From Nitrospira sp. CG24C (GTDB taxonomy: Bacteria; Nitrospirota; Nitrospiria; Nitrospirales; Nitrospiraceae), in the NCBI GenBank assembly GCA_002869885.2, contig NEWR02000011.1, positions 46,354-84,086 of the forward strand: a stretch of 37,733 bases of DNA. Reading direction: 5' to 3'. Under the pieces are notes generated by a model that did not search any database, was not told the DNA's origin, and saw nothing but the letters and a program-made list of their open reading frames with translations. The position numbers and the translations under genes were made by a program. Numbering within the stretch: the first letter of the stretch is position 1; each line of letters begins with the position of its first letter. Positions 5,862 through 14,573 of the stretch are shown here, one piece after another.

Positions 5862-8086
5862 GCCTCTCCCTCCGGAACGAGCACCGCCACCTGCACCCTC
5901 GTTCCTTTCCCCACAGCAGAGCTCACCAGTAATTCCCCGTGCACCAAGGCGACTCGCTCTTTCATCCCGATCAACCCCAACCCATGCGATCCCTGCCCAG
6001 ATTGCTCAAAGTCGAATCCCACTCCATTATCCGTAATCGTGACGATCAGTTCAGATTGAGACCGAGTCAGCTCCACATCGACTTGAGACGCCGAGGCATG
6101 GCGAGCCACGTTGCTGAGGCTTTCCTGGGCTACACGATAGAGACAACTTGCGATCTCCTGAGGAACGGCTGCGGGGATATCCTTGTGTCCGAAGCTGCCC
6201 CGGATACGGCTTCGAGCCGTGAAGTCGTCCACCAACCGCTGCAAGGCGATCGGAAGACCGAGGTCATCGAGAATGGAAGGATGAAGTTGATAGGCCAGGT
6301 GACGCACCACATCGGACAACTCCACAACCCGGTCTTGTATCTCTTGGACGGCCCTGCCCACGTCCTCCGATGAGGAGCTGAGCTGCTGTCCTACCGCTTC
6401 GATATCCATGGCAAGCAGCGCGAGCCGTTGATTGATGTCATCGTGCAAATCACGCGAGATACGACGCCGCTCTTCTTCCTGGACGCGCAACAACTGGAGC
6501 GTCAATTTCTGCAACGCTTGCCGGCTGGATTCGAGCGACCGCTCGGTCTGCATCCGTTCAGCCACTTCCACGACCAACGATTCGTTGACGGTGGCCAACT
6601 CTTGTGTTCGAGCCTGTACACGCCTATCCAAGGCCTCGTTGAGTCGTTGCAGTTCCTCTTGGTGCATGCGGCCCTGTTCCTCCGTCTGCTTTCGGGCCGA
6701 GATATCCCGCACGAACGCGCTGAACGTATAGACCCCCCCCTGTCCCAAGGACGGCGAGATCGCCAGTTCTATCGGAATCTCGTGCCCGTCCCGGTGGCAG
6801 CCGGCGATTTCGACCCTGGTGTTCAGCACCGGGCCTTCACCGGTCGCAAGGAAGCGGCGCAACCCCTTTTCATGGGCTTCTTGGTGTTGCGCAGGGATGA
6901 TGGTGGTAGAAAGAAGTCGCCCGATGGCCTCTTGCCGGGGCCAGCCGAATATCTGTTCGGCTTGGACATTCCAGTCGGTAATGACTCCGGCCGCATCCAT
7001 CCCGATGAAACCATCGAGCGCCATTTCGACGATGCGCCGCGTGTGAGCCTCGCTCTTACGCAGTGACGCTTCGGCCTCCCTGGCAAGCGCATGTTCCTGC
7101 TGTGCGTGCCGATATTCCCTCTTCACGCGGGTCACAGTCCACACCAAGAGTCCAAACGTTGGAACCACCACGGCGCCGCCGGCCAGACCAAGGTTCCAGA
7201 GAACTTCTCGAATCGGCGCCAGCACGTCACTCCGATCCATACGCATGAGCACTGTCCAACGCATTCCCTCAAACTTGCCAGAATCTAGAGTCTTGGCATA
7301 GCCGGTGATGACCGGCACATGACGGCGCAGGTGCTCCTCCTCGACGTAACTGGATAGGGACGTTTCGCTTAACAGCGCCGACGGCAGGCCAAGTTGTTTG
7401 AGATTGACGTTGCCCTTATGATCGAGATCGGAATCGATGAAGGCAATCCCCTTCTCAGTCAGAAACTGGTACTCCAGCGCTCCCCAAAATCCTTCCCGCT
7501 GCCGGAAAGCCAGAAGGGTTCTCGTCATGACGTCTTCAAGCCCGGGAATCCCCACCCGGGTCGTCACAGCTCCAAGAAATTCCCCGTACGGCCCGATGAT
7601 GGGAGCCGTCACGGCTATGGAGTCAGGACCGCCCATTACTGCGAATGGCTCCACGTCTCCCATATGGACCCCTTGCCCGTGACGCACGGCCTGAAACCAG
7701 GGTTCGGCGCTGTAATCCCGCCCTAGCGTACTCGAGTCAGTGGCCACTACTATCTTTCCCCGCGCATCCGTTGCGCCGATCCATATGTAATCCGCGTATG
7801 CGATCTTGACCCCGGCGATATAGGCTGACTGAAATTCCCGATTCTGTGGCTGCACGCTGAACGTCCTTGCCATCATCAGCACATCGCCATGCCGTTCAAT
7901 GAGAAATCGGTCCAGTTTGTCCGAGACTTCGGCGGCTGTATGGGCCAGGGTTTCGCCTGCGGTTGCAATCATGCGGTTTTCGACGTAACGGAACGCGATT
8001 GCGCCGATGCTCAGCGTGGCGATCGTCAGCACACCGAGAAGGACCGGCAACCAGGAGTAGGGGCGTGGAGCTGTCGCTTCAGACAT
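5858..8086 (-). CDS. Sensor histidine kinase with periplasmic Cache-like domain and PAS domain
   Basis: This is a membrane sensor kinase of 742 residues. A transmembrane helix at about 13-32 and a second at about 297-317 bracket a periplasmic region resembling a double-Cache ligand-binding domain (YIWIGATDARGKIVVATD, DSIAVTAPIIGPYGEFLGAV). A PAS domain follows (about 345-465, GFIGMDAAGVITDWNVQAEQIFG), then a coiled coil. The HisKA_3 dimerisation region has RRRISRDLHDDINQRLA with phospho-acceptor His548, and the ATPase domain has the N box SLSNVARHA, DNGVGFD, and GLGLIGMKER. This NarX-like kinase type pairs with NarL-type regulators, which matches the overlapping gene downstream. Cache domains usually bind small metabolites outside the cytoplasmic membrane; whether urea or another ligand is bound here is unknown. 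Confidence 0.94.
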   Translation of the reverse strand: MSEATAPRPYSWLPVLLGVLTIATLSIGAIAFRYVENRMIATAGETLAHTAAEVSDKLDRFLIERHGDVLMMARTFSVQPQNREFQSAYIAGVKIAYADYIWIGATDARGKIVVATDSSTLGRDYSAEPWFQAVRHGQGVHMGDVEPFAVMGGPDSIAVTAPIIGPYGEFLGAVTTRVGIPGLEDVMTRTLLAFRQREGFWGALEYQFLTEKGIAFIDSDLDHKGNVNLKQLGLPSALLSETSLSSYVEEEHLRRHVPVITGYAKTLDSGKFEGMRWTVLMRMDRSDVLAPIREVLWNLGLAGGAVVVPTFGLLVWTVTRVKREYRHAQQEHALAREAEASLRKSEAHTRRIVEMALDGFIGMDAAGVITDWNVQAEQIFGWPRQEAIGRLLSTTIIPAQHQEAHEKGLRRFLATGEGPVLNTRVEIAGCHRDGHEIPIELAISPSLGQGGVYTFSAFVRDISARKQTEEQGRMHQEELQRLNEALDRRVQARTQELATVNESLVVEVAERMQTERSLESSRQALQKLTLQLLRVQEEERRRISRDLHDDINQRLALLAMDIEAVGQQLSSSSEDVGRAVQEIQDRVVELSDVVRHLAYQLHPSILDDLGLPIALQRLVDDFTARSRIRGSFGHKDIPAAVPQEIASCLYRVAQESLSNVARHASASQVDVELTRSQSELIVTITDNGVGFDFEQSGQGSHGLGLIGMKERVALVHGELLVSSAVGKGTRVQVAVLVPEGEA

Positions 8087-8249
8087 GATCGGTCAGCCCG
8101 TATAATGAAGGAAGGGGATTCATATTCGGAGTCTATGGCCCTCCTTGTCAAGTCATCGGATTTTCGTTCGCACCCTGTAGGTAGTCGCAGGTGTCGGTCC
8201 CCATACAGTTATGCTAGACTGCCGACGCCAATTCACTGTGGGAAATACC

Positions 8250-9167
8250 ATGTCTCATCATCCACGACTTACTCTTGCCCTGCTGACCGGAGCCATTCTC
8301 GCCTTGTCTGCCTGCGCCTCAGCTCCTGATCTCGACGTCACGATCCATGAATCCAACCGCGGAGCCGTATACATGGAACGGATTCCCGATCGGTCTTTTC
8401 AAGCTTCCCACCCCATCACGTTATCGGCAGATACGATGGCGAGGGTTCTTCGTGGCGTAGTCGTCAAGGATAGCCGGGGGGTCTTGGGAAACCTGGCCGG
8501 CGGCAAGCAGGAGGCAACCCGAGCATTTGGGGACGAGGAGGTTGAATATCTGACGCCGCTTCTCGTCGAGGGACTCGCTAGAGCCGCATCGGATCAACAG
8601 GTCGGGTTTCGCATCGTCCAATCCGGTGCGCAGCCCCAATCGCAATCCTCCGGAACAGTCATCTGCCTGTCTGACGTTCGTTTCCCAGGAGTTTGTGAAT
8701 CGGAACAGAAGCCGGGGACGATATCCGAGCAGTCGACAGAGGGTACGCTCTACGCTTACGGACAATCACTGTATCTGACCTTGATCGCCTATCGCCATTG
8801 GACGGAACAGGTTGAAACGAGTACCGTAGCCAATCGTCGCATAGTCAGTCCGGTAGGATTTCTAAACCGCACGGTGCACTTTGTCCCAGAATCCGCCAAG
8901 CGTCCCGATAGCTATCGAACCGCTCGCTCAACCGATACGACATTGGTGATCGATTACGGTCTGCTTGCCACACTGCCTGTCGCGCCTGAGATGCGATCGA
9001 CTCCCTCACATTCATCGACGCCTGTGAAGGGGGAACCCGCCCAGCGAGATGCCGATATGGACGAGCTTAGGAAGGAGTTGCAGGAGATTAAGAAGAAACT
9101 GGCGAAGCAAGAAGAAGAGCGAATACGTTCTAGCCCCTCAACATCAAAAAAACTAGCGCCGCGATAG
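8250..9167 (+). CDS. Lipoprotein of unknown function
   Basis: This is the only plus-strand gene in the window. The ATG at 8250 gives 305 residues beginning with a lipoprotein signal (basic start, hydrophobic LTLALLTGAILALSAC) in which LSAC is the lipobox, so the mature protein should start at the Cys and be lipid-anchored. An in-frame upstream start at 8211 would place 13 unlikely residues before the signal. The middle has no domain I recognise. The last 50 residues contain a charged, probably coiled-coil helix (DELRKELQEIKKKLAKQEEE). It is divergent from the kinase gene, with a 163-bp gap that may hold promoters for both, including a TATAAT at 8101-8106. It converges on the GAF-ANTAR gene with only 20 bp between stops. 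I assign no function. Confidence 0.85.
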   Translation: MSHHPRLTLALLTGAILALSACASAPDLDVTIHESNRGAVYMERIPDRSFQASHPITLSADTMARVLRGVVVKDSRGVLGNLAGGKQEATRAFGDEEVEYLTPLLVEGLARAASDQQVGFRIVQSGAQPQSQSSGTVICLSDVRFPGVCESEQKPGTISEQSTEGTLYAYGQSLYLTLIAYRHWTEQVETSTVANRRIVSPVGFLNRTVHFVPESAKRPDSYRTARSTDTTLVIDYGLLATLPVAPEMRSTPSHSSTPVKGEPAQRDADMDELRKELQEIKKKLAKQEEERIRSSPSTSKKLAPR

Positions 9168-9187
9168 ACTCCCCTAGCAGACCAGAC

Positions 9188-10453
9188 CTATCCACGCTGT
9201 TTTTCAGCCCGCTGGTCGAGTTCTCCGGCTAACAGCACGGCCTCGGCGATCTCGCGCATTGACTTTCTGAAATCCATACTTTGCCGCTGAATGAGTTTGA
9301 AGGCCTCTTCTTCCGTCAGCTTCTTCGAGCGCATCAGGTAGCCCTTGGCCCGCTCCATGATCTTCCGAACCGCCAATGCTTCCTGCATCTCATGGGACTT
9401 CTCGATCAGGGTCGTATGTTCGATGGCGATGGCGGCCTGATTGGCGATGGCTTGGAGCAACTTGACTTCTTCTCCGGTAAACACGTGCGGAACGGACGTA
9501 TAGCTATTGATCACGCCCAGCGCCTTCTCTCGCACCATCATCGGCACCGAAACTAATGAACACAACCCTTCCTTCTTCGCCATATCCGGATACATATAGT
9601 CTCGATCGGTCAAGACGTCGAGCACGATGATCGGCCGGCGGTCTTTCACGGCGCGGCCGCTGATACCTTGCCCGATCTTGAGGTTTGGCTTCCGGCGATA
9701 CTGTTCGCTGAGGCTTTGCGTCGCCGCGATCCGCAGTTCCCCGCTGGCTTCGTCCAGAAGCATAATCGAACAGATCTTGGAGTTCATCATTTGCGCGGTC
9801 ATCGATACCAGGAGTTGCAGCACGTCTTTGATCAACCGATTGGATGCCACCGTTTCTGAGACCTGCGACAATGTTTCCACTTGCAAGGCTTTGCGTTGCA
9901 TTTGATCGTACAGCCGCGCGTTCTCGATCGCTCCACCGACTTGATTGGCGATCGTCGAGAGCAACATAATCTCATCGGGCTGATAGCGTTTGGGGCGTTT
10001 ATGCTGGACATTGATCACGCCGACCACTTCTTTTTTGGCCATAATCGGTACGGAGACGAAGGCTTGATAACGGTCTTCCGGAAGGTTGTGAAAAAACTTG
10101 AACCGGGGATCGTCGTTCGCATTACTCTGGATCACGACGCGCGTCCGCTCCTGAGCGACCCACCCGGTGATGCCTTCCCCCAAACCGATCGTGATGCGGC
10201 CGATCAATTTCGGATGAGGATTTTTCGAGGCTCGCAAAATGAGTTCGTCTTGGCTATCCGACAGGAGATAGAGGAGGCAGGCATCCGCCTTGGTGACTTC
10301 GACGACGACTTCGACGATATGTTTAAGAATCGCTTCGAGGTCCAGTTGGTTGCTGATCGACGCAGAGATCCGGTGGAGGACATCGGCTTCGCGCGTTTTT
10401 TCACGCAAAGCCTGTTGAAGGTGCGCCACGGATGGCATACGTTTTATCGTCAT
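9188..10453 (-). CDS. GAF-GAF-ANTAR regulator
   Basis: This is a 421-residue cytoplasmic protein with two GAF domains (about 25-180 and 200-350) and a C-terminal ANTAR domain (about 350-410, VRKIMERAKGYLMRSKKLTE then EEAFKLIQRQSMDFRK). GAF domains bind small ligands. ANTAR domains bind paired-hairpin RNA and prevent transcription termination, as in AmiR, NasR and EutV. The first GAF has typical ITGWVAQERTRVVI and VGVINVQHK motifs, the second GISGRAVKDRRPIIV. The ATG has AAGGT eight bases upstream. The gene follows aroB by six bases, so it is probably co-transcribed with it, although no metabolic link is obvious. Ligand and RNA targets cannot be inferred from the sequence. Confidence 0.93.
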   Translation of the reverse strand: MTIKRMPSVAHLQQALREKTREADVLHRISASISNQLDLEAILKHIVEVVVEVTKADACLLYLLSDSQDELILRASKNPHPKLIGRITIGLGEGITGWVAQERTRVVIQSNANDDPRFKFFHNLPEDRYQAFVSVPIMAKKEVVGVINVQHKRPKRYQPDEIMLLSTIANQVGGAIENARLYDQMQRKALQVETLSQVSETVASNRLIKDVLQLLVSMTAQMMNSKICSIMLLDEASGELRIAATQSLSEQYRRKPNLKIGQGISGRAVKDRRPIIVLDVLTDRDYMYPDMAKKEGLCSLVSVPMMVREKALGVINSYTSVPHVFTGEEVKLLQAIANQAAIAIEHTTLIEKSHEMQEALAVRKIMERAKGYLMRSKKLTEEEAFKLIQRQSMDFRKSMREIAEAVLLAGELDQRAEKQRG

Positions 10454-10459
10454 TGAGCG

Positions 10460-11629
10460 TTACCTTCGTGCACGAGCCTTGGGACGGACAGAATGCTTGC
10501 CTGGCTGACGGCTGCTCGACGGGCGTCCTCTGCGGCCATGCTTGTCCTGAAACCACGCTGCGCAGACCTGCCGCGCGATCGGACGAATGAGCACTTTCCC
10601 AATCTGCACCGGCCATACCCCAATGACCCGCCCCCCGATCACCTTCTTGTCATGTTGCATGGCGCCCCACAGGGACCTAAAGGATGCCTCTGAGACCTGT
10701 TCAGACAATCCCGCTCGCTGCACCAGACTGCTGATCCGTTCGACGATGTCTCGCCCACAGAGGCCCATGTGACTAGCCAAATCCGCTTCTTGCACCAACC
10801 CAATCCCCACCGCTTCACCATGGATCAACCCACGATAGCCTGAGAGTGACTCCAGCGCATGTCCGATCGTGTGGCCATAATTGAGAATTCGCCGGCGATC
10901 CGATTCCCGTTCGTCCTCGACAACCACTTGCGCTTTAATCTCGCAAGATCGCTTAATCGCGTGGATGACCGGCTCCTCCTTGAGTTTCAAGAGCGCCGGC
11001 ATTTCCTGCTCCAGAAAAGCGAAGAATTTCTCGTCGGCAATAATGCCATACTTGATCACTTCCGCTAACCCGGCGATCCATTCTCGGCGCGGCAACGTGC
11101 GCAGTGTGAGGGTGTCGATCAACACCGCGCGAGGCTGGTAAAACGCCCCGATGAGATTCTTTCCCAGCCGGTGGTCCACGCCTGTCTTGCCCCCGACACT
11201 GGAGTCTACTTGAGCCACAAGCGTCGTCGGCACTTGTACGAACGGGATTCCTCGTTGATAGATTGCAGCAGCAAAGCCGGTGATATCACCGATGACTCCA
11301 CCACCGAGAGCCAGTAACAGGGACTGCCGTTCGAACTTCTGCCTGGCTAGCACATCGAGGATCTTGGCGATCGTGCCGAGCGTCTTCGTTCGCTCTCCCG
11401 GCGGCAAGATAATCGGAGTCGGATCGTATCCTGCCCTGCACAGCGAGCGGAGAGTCTCTTGAAGATAATGGCCTGCCACATGCTTATCCGTCACAACCCC
11501 GATTTTCGGAGAGGTCGTAAAGGCAGCGAGCCTGTCCCCCACTGTCCCAAGTAATCCTGGATGAAGGACGATGTTGTAGCTCCGCTCCCCCAACGTTACC
11601 GGTATAGTCTGTTCTGCCACGCAGGCCAT
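10460..11629 (-). CDS. aroB: 3-dehydroquinate synthase
   Basis: This is the second enzyme of the shikimate pathway. It turns DAHP into 3-dehydroquinate using NAD and a divalent metal, in the cytoplasm. Conserved parts are LALGGGVIGDITGFAA (NAD binding), QVPTTLVAQVDSSVGGKTG, and metal ligands in GLAEVIKYG (Glu), NYGHTIGHALE (His) and IHGEAVGIG (His). The ATG at 11629 gives 389 residues; a GTG at 11668 in the same frame is an alternative. The ATG has AGGAG 15 bases upstream, which is rather far, so the start is not settled. About 35 extra, strongly basic C-terminal residues (ending RPKARARR) extend past the usual end of about 360. The GAF-ANTAR gene follows six bases later. Confidence 0.95.
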   Translation of the reverse strand: MACVAEQTIPVTLGERSYNIVLHPGLLGTVGDRLAAFTTSPKIGVVTDKHVAGHYLQETLRSLCRAGYDPTPIILPPGERTKTLGTIAKILDVLARQKFERQSLLLALGGGVIGDITGFAAAIYQRGIPFVQVPTTLVAQVDSSVGGKTGVDHRLGKNLIGAFYQPRAVLIDTLTLRTLPRREWIAGLAEVIKYGIIADEKFFAFLEQEMPALLKLKEEPVIHAIKRSCEIKAQVVVEDERESDRRRILNYGHTIGHALESLSGYRGLIHGEAVGIGLVQEADLASHMGLCGRDIVERISSLVQRAGLSEQVSEASFRSLWGAMQHDKKVIGGRVIGVWPVQIGKVLIRPIARQVCAAWFQDKHGRRGRPSSSRQPGKHSVRPKARARR

Positions 11630-11959
11630 GCGCAACGACGGTCTCTCCTGAACGAAAATACCAGTCACCTATCCGATTCTTCTTGGATAGGAAAGACTGA
11701 ATTCACAACCCACTTCACCGGCGATGATTTTGAATTGCGACGGCTGACATCGGAGGGGATGGTACCACAACGGTTCGGAAACTAGAAGGTTTTCGGGTCT
11801 TGGTTATGTCGAATGCATTTGCCGGCCGTCTTGGACGCACAGACGACCGCGCCCGTCGCATTTTTTGCGACGGGCCGTGTCAGCATTGCTTGTGTCGGAA
11901 ATACGCAGGGGACTAGAGAGTACGCATTGGAAGCTCGAGATGACGGGCTTGAACGTTCG
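11630..11959. other. Intergenic region between pilQ and aroB
   Basis: About 330 bp without a credible gene. It contains the perfect hairpin at 11851-11875 and presumably the aroB promoter, but I see no convincing -35/-10 pair. The small frames here have no ribosome-binding site. Confidence 0.6.
11851..11875 (-). terminator. Perfect 10-bp hairpin downstream of pilQ
   Basis: GCCCGTCGCA and TGCGACGGGC form ten uninterrupted pairs around a loop of five T on the plus strand (five A in the minus-strand transcript). It lies 85 bp past the pilQ stop. It is the best candidate end of the pilMNOPQ transcript, but no U tract follows, so it may depend on Rho or only protect the 3' end. Its strand sense as a terminator is inferred from position. 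Confidence 0.5.
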
Positions 11960-13915
11960 CTACATGCTCTTCACGATACTGGGCGTTAAGAAGATCAGCA
12001 GCTCTTGTTTCGCTACAGCCTCGGTCTTCTGCTTGAAGAGCCATCCCAAAACAGGCACACGAGAGAGATAGGGAATACCAGACACGCTGTTGCTCTGCGT
12101 ATCGATAAAGACCCCGCCGATCACCATCGTCTCGCCATCCCGGATAAGAACCTGGGTATTGGCTTCACGGCGGTCGATACTGGGACCGGCCGGATTGCTT
12201 CGCGCACCGACGGCATTTCGGGTTGCGCGAACCTTCATCATAATCTGCTTACCGACTTCCTTAGGGTCTCGCGAGGTAATCTGAGGAGTGACATTCAATT
12301 CCAGGTTCGCATCCACAAAAGTTGTCTGAGTCCCCTGGAGGGAGGTCGTCTGGAACGGGATCGATTCCCCCTGCGAGATCTTCGCCTCCCGCTTATCCAG
12401 CGTGGTCACCTTTGGCGCGGCAATGACTTTGCTCAGACCGAGCAGCTCACCTGCCGACAGACGCATATCCAACAACGCGCCATCTGCTTTTCCAATCGTG
12501 AACCCGACACCGGGAGTCGACACCAAACCACCGACTGTGGCAGGAAGATTGACCAGAAAATTTGAGGTTTGAGCCCCAAATGCTCCGGTATTACCCGTCC
12601 TGAAGTTCGCCACCCCGCCACCCACGATGTCGTTCAGATTCTGGATACCCCACTGAACACCCAGAGAGCGGGAATAGGTCGTGTCCGCCTGCACGATTCT
12701 CGCTTCGATCTGGACTTGAGGCACTTCGAGATCGAGCCCATCGACCAGCTGTTTCATCACCCCAACTTTGCTTTCCGTATCCCGGACGATTAACGCATTG
12801 GACCCTATACTCATTTGCATCAACCCTCTCGGGCTCAAATACTGCCGAAGAGACGTCATGAGTTCTTGTGCTTGCAGGTTTCTAATATAGAACACCCGAT
12901 CGACCAGTTCTTCTGCTTTTACCTTGGCATCCTTTACCATCGCTTCTTCATTCTGCTGTTTCGCAATGTTCGCCAGCGAATCGATCCAGAGAATATTCCC
13001 TTGCCTGATCTTGCCTAACCCATTCATCTTCAAAATCATATCGAGCGCCTGATCCCAGGGCACACTCACGAGCTTCATCGTGACTTTGCTCTTGACCCCT
13101 TCACCGACGACCATGTTGAACCCGCTCACTTCGGCAATGAGCCGCAGCACGTTACTGATATCCGCCTGCTGAAAATCCAGTGAAATGCGCCGGCCGATAT
13201 AATGCGTTTCTCCAACGACCAAATCATCTTTTGGCGTGGTTTTCTCACTCCTATCTGTACTATCAGTCCCGGAAGCCATCTGGACGGTCTGCACATGAAA
13301 TTTAGGTGAAGACCGCCGAACCGTGGCCATTGCCCGCTGGGCGGTCCGAGGAGTAGCATCGGCCCACACCTGCGGCATCGTGGAATTCTCTGGCTGGGTA
13401 GTTTCGATCGCCCCTCTAGGGTTAGAGTCTGTGCTTGCAGCCGCATCAGTACCGGCGCCTTCCCGAAGTGTCACAATAAGATTCGTTCCTTGCGGTTCAA
13501 CCGAATAGGCAGCCGTAGCGGAAAGATCAAATACTACCCGTACTCTGTCGGCATGATAACCCAGACGCACTTGCTTCAAGATCTGGTGATTCACAGGTAT
13601 GACTGGCTTGTAGACGGAGGAAGCCACGTGTGGAATGTCGATCATGAGTCGACGCGCATCAAGACGTGTTACCTCGTGGGCCAGCTCACCATCCCCCGAG
13701 ATGACAACACGGATGTCGTTGACGCCGCGCTGAATATCGACCGCGGTCAGGGTCTTCGCCGGGCCTCCCTCAATGCTCGACTGCATGCCTGAATCGACAT
13801 TCGGTATGTCGGTTGAAGCTCCCATCGATGGCATGGCCATCGGAGCGCTGAGCACTCCCACTGCCGAGAGCACGCGAACAAATACTGTCGTTGTCATGGC
13901 CAGCTTAGGTTTCAT
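11960..13915 (-). CDS. pilQ: Type IV pilus secretin PilQ
   Basis: This is the outer-membrane secretin ring through which type IV pili extend and retract. The 651-residue protein has a signal peptide (about 1-33), an AMIN domain that binds peptidoglycan (about 55-150, NDIRVVISGDGELAHEV and VRVVFDLSATAAYSV), a linker, a secretin/TonB short N domain (about 230-300, SLDFQQADISNVLRLIAEVSG) and an N1 domain. The C-terminal secretin domain has VQIEARIVQAD, LELNVTPQIT and the family end PVLGWLFKQK, ELLIFLTPSIV. One AMIN domain is seen; some PilQ proteins have two. The start overlaps the pilP stop by four bases. It is the last gene of pilMNOPQ, followed by a hairpin. Confidence 0.97.
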   Translation of the reverse strand: MKPKLAMTTTVFVRVLSAVGVLSAPMAMPSMGASTDIPNVDSGMQSSIEGGPAKTLTAVDIQRGVNDIRVVISGDGELAHEVTRLDARRLMIDIPHVASSVYKPVIPVNHQILKQVRLGYHADRVRVVFDLSATAAYSVEPQGTNLIVTLREGAGTDAAASTDSNPRGAIETTQPENSTMPQVWADATPRTAQRAMATVRRSSPKFHVQTVQMASGTDSTDRSEKTTPKDDLVVGETHYIGRRISLDFQQADISNVLRLIAEVSGFNMVVGEGVKSKVTMKLVSVPWDQALDMILKMNGLGKIRQGNILWIDSLANIAKQQNEEAMVKDAKVKAEELVDRVFYIRNLQAQELMTSLRQYLSPRGLMQMSIGSNALIVRDTESKVGVMKQLVDGLDLEVPQVQIEARIVQADTTYSRSLGVQWGIQNLNDIVGGGVANFRTGNTGAFGAQTSNFLVNLPATVGGLVSTPGVGFTIGKADGALLDMRLSAGELLGLSKVIAAPKVTTLDKREAKISQGESIPFQTTSLQGTQTTFVDANLELNVTPQITSRDPKEVGKQIMMKVRATRNAVGARSNPAGPSIDRREANTQVLIRDGETMVIGGVFIDTQSNSVSGIPYLSRVPVLGWLFKQKTEAVAKQELLIFLTPSIVKSM

Positions 13916-14538
13916 TCTGCGCCCTCTTTCGGGTGAAGGAGCTTGACATACTCCCGCTCCTGTTTGCTCCCATACACATCTGTAAACCGTTCTTGCACCA
14001 CAATACCTTTATCCGTCACAGCAGTGACCATGCCATTATTGGGACCAATACGCGTGCCTCGACGCACGGTATATCCATTCCCATCGGGCGTCTGAACCAT
14101 AGCCGCATTGCCATAGGCCCCCCATACGACAGCGATCAGGTTTATCTCCGTGAGCCCAACGCGCTGGAGCGGAGGCAAGGTGGGGTCAATCGGTCCAAGT
14201 CCCGCCTGTTGCAACACCGGCACAAACGGATCGCGCCGCCCAGAGGGGTCATAGGTATGTGCCCTCACCGGTTCCACCATTGGATTGAGTGCAGCTGCCT
14301 GAGCATTCTCATTGCCAGGAGCCACGGCTACGGTTGAAGACGGTGCGTGCCGCGGCACATCGTTAAGAGGAGGCACTTTTAAGGAATCCTCCCGCGTTGG
14401 GTTAATTTGTCTGGCATGAGAACTCATGCCAGGCGCAGCAAACCCCAGGCCAGCTACGGCCAGCAGTCCGGCACATCCAATCAGAACCATGCTTATCGTC
14501 TTCATAGTCAATCGCCAGTTTTCACAGTTGGCACTCAT
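13912..14538 (-). CDS. pilP: Type IV pilus assembly lipoprotein PilP
   Basis: PilP is the inner-membrane lipoprotein that links the PilNO complex to the PilQ secretin. The protein has 208 residues from the ATG at 14538, which has a GAGGT site about nine bases upstream. A second ATG at 14505 (MKTISMVLIGC) gives a more compact lipoprotein signal but lacks a ribosome-binding site. VLIGC is a plausible lipobox. A disordered Pro/Ala-rich linker follows. The folded PilP domain has the usual signature YDPSGRRDPFVPV and then VGLTEINLIAVVWG and GYTVRRGTRIGPNNGMV. The stop overlaps pilQ by four bases. Confidence 0.94.
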   Translation of the reverse strand: MSANCENWRLTMKTISMVLIGCAGLLAVAGLGFAAPGMSSHARQINPTREDSLKVPPLNDVPRHAPSSTVAVAPGNENAQAAALNPMVEPVRAHTYDPSGRRDPFVPVLQQAGLGPIDPTLPPLQRVGLTEINLIAVVWGAYGNAAMVQTPDGNGYTVRRGTRIGPNNGMVTAVTDKGIVVQERFTDVYGSKQEREYVKLLHPKEGAE

Positions 14539-14573
14539 CGCTCATGACCTCGCACATATCCAAGACTCTGTCC

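Noticed and set aside
6428..7066. 212-codon plus-strand frame opposite the histidine kinase
   Set aside because: The kinase frame has all motifs in order; the antisense frame shows none.
8078..8106. Plus-strand promoter for the lipoprotein gene (TTCAGA with TATAAT)
   Set aside because: The -10 is perfect but the -35 is weak and lies in the kinase coding start; noted in the lipoprotein entry but not called.
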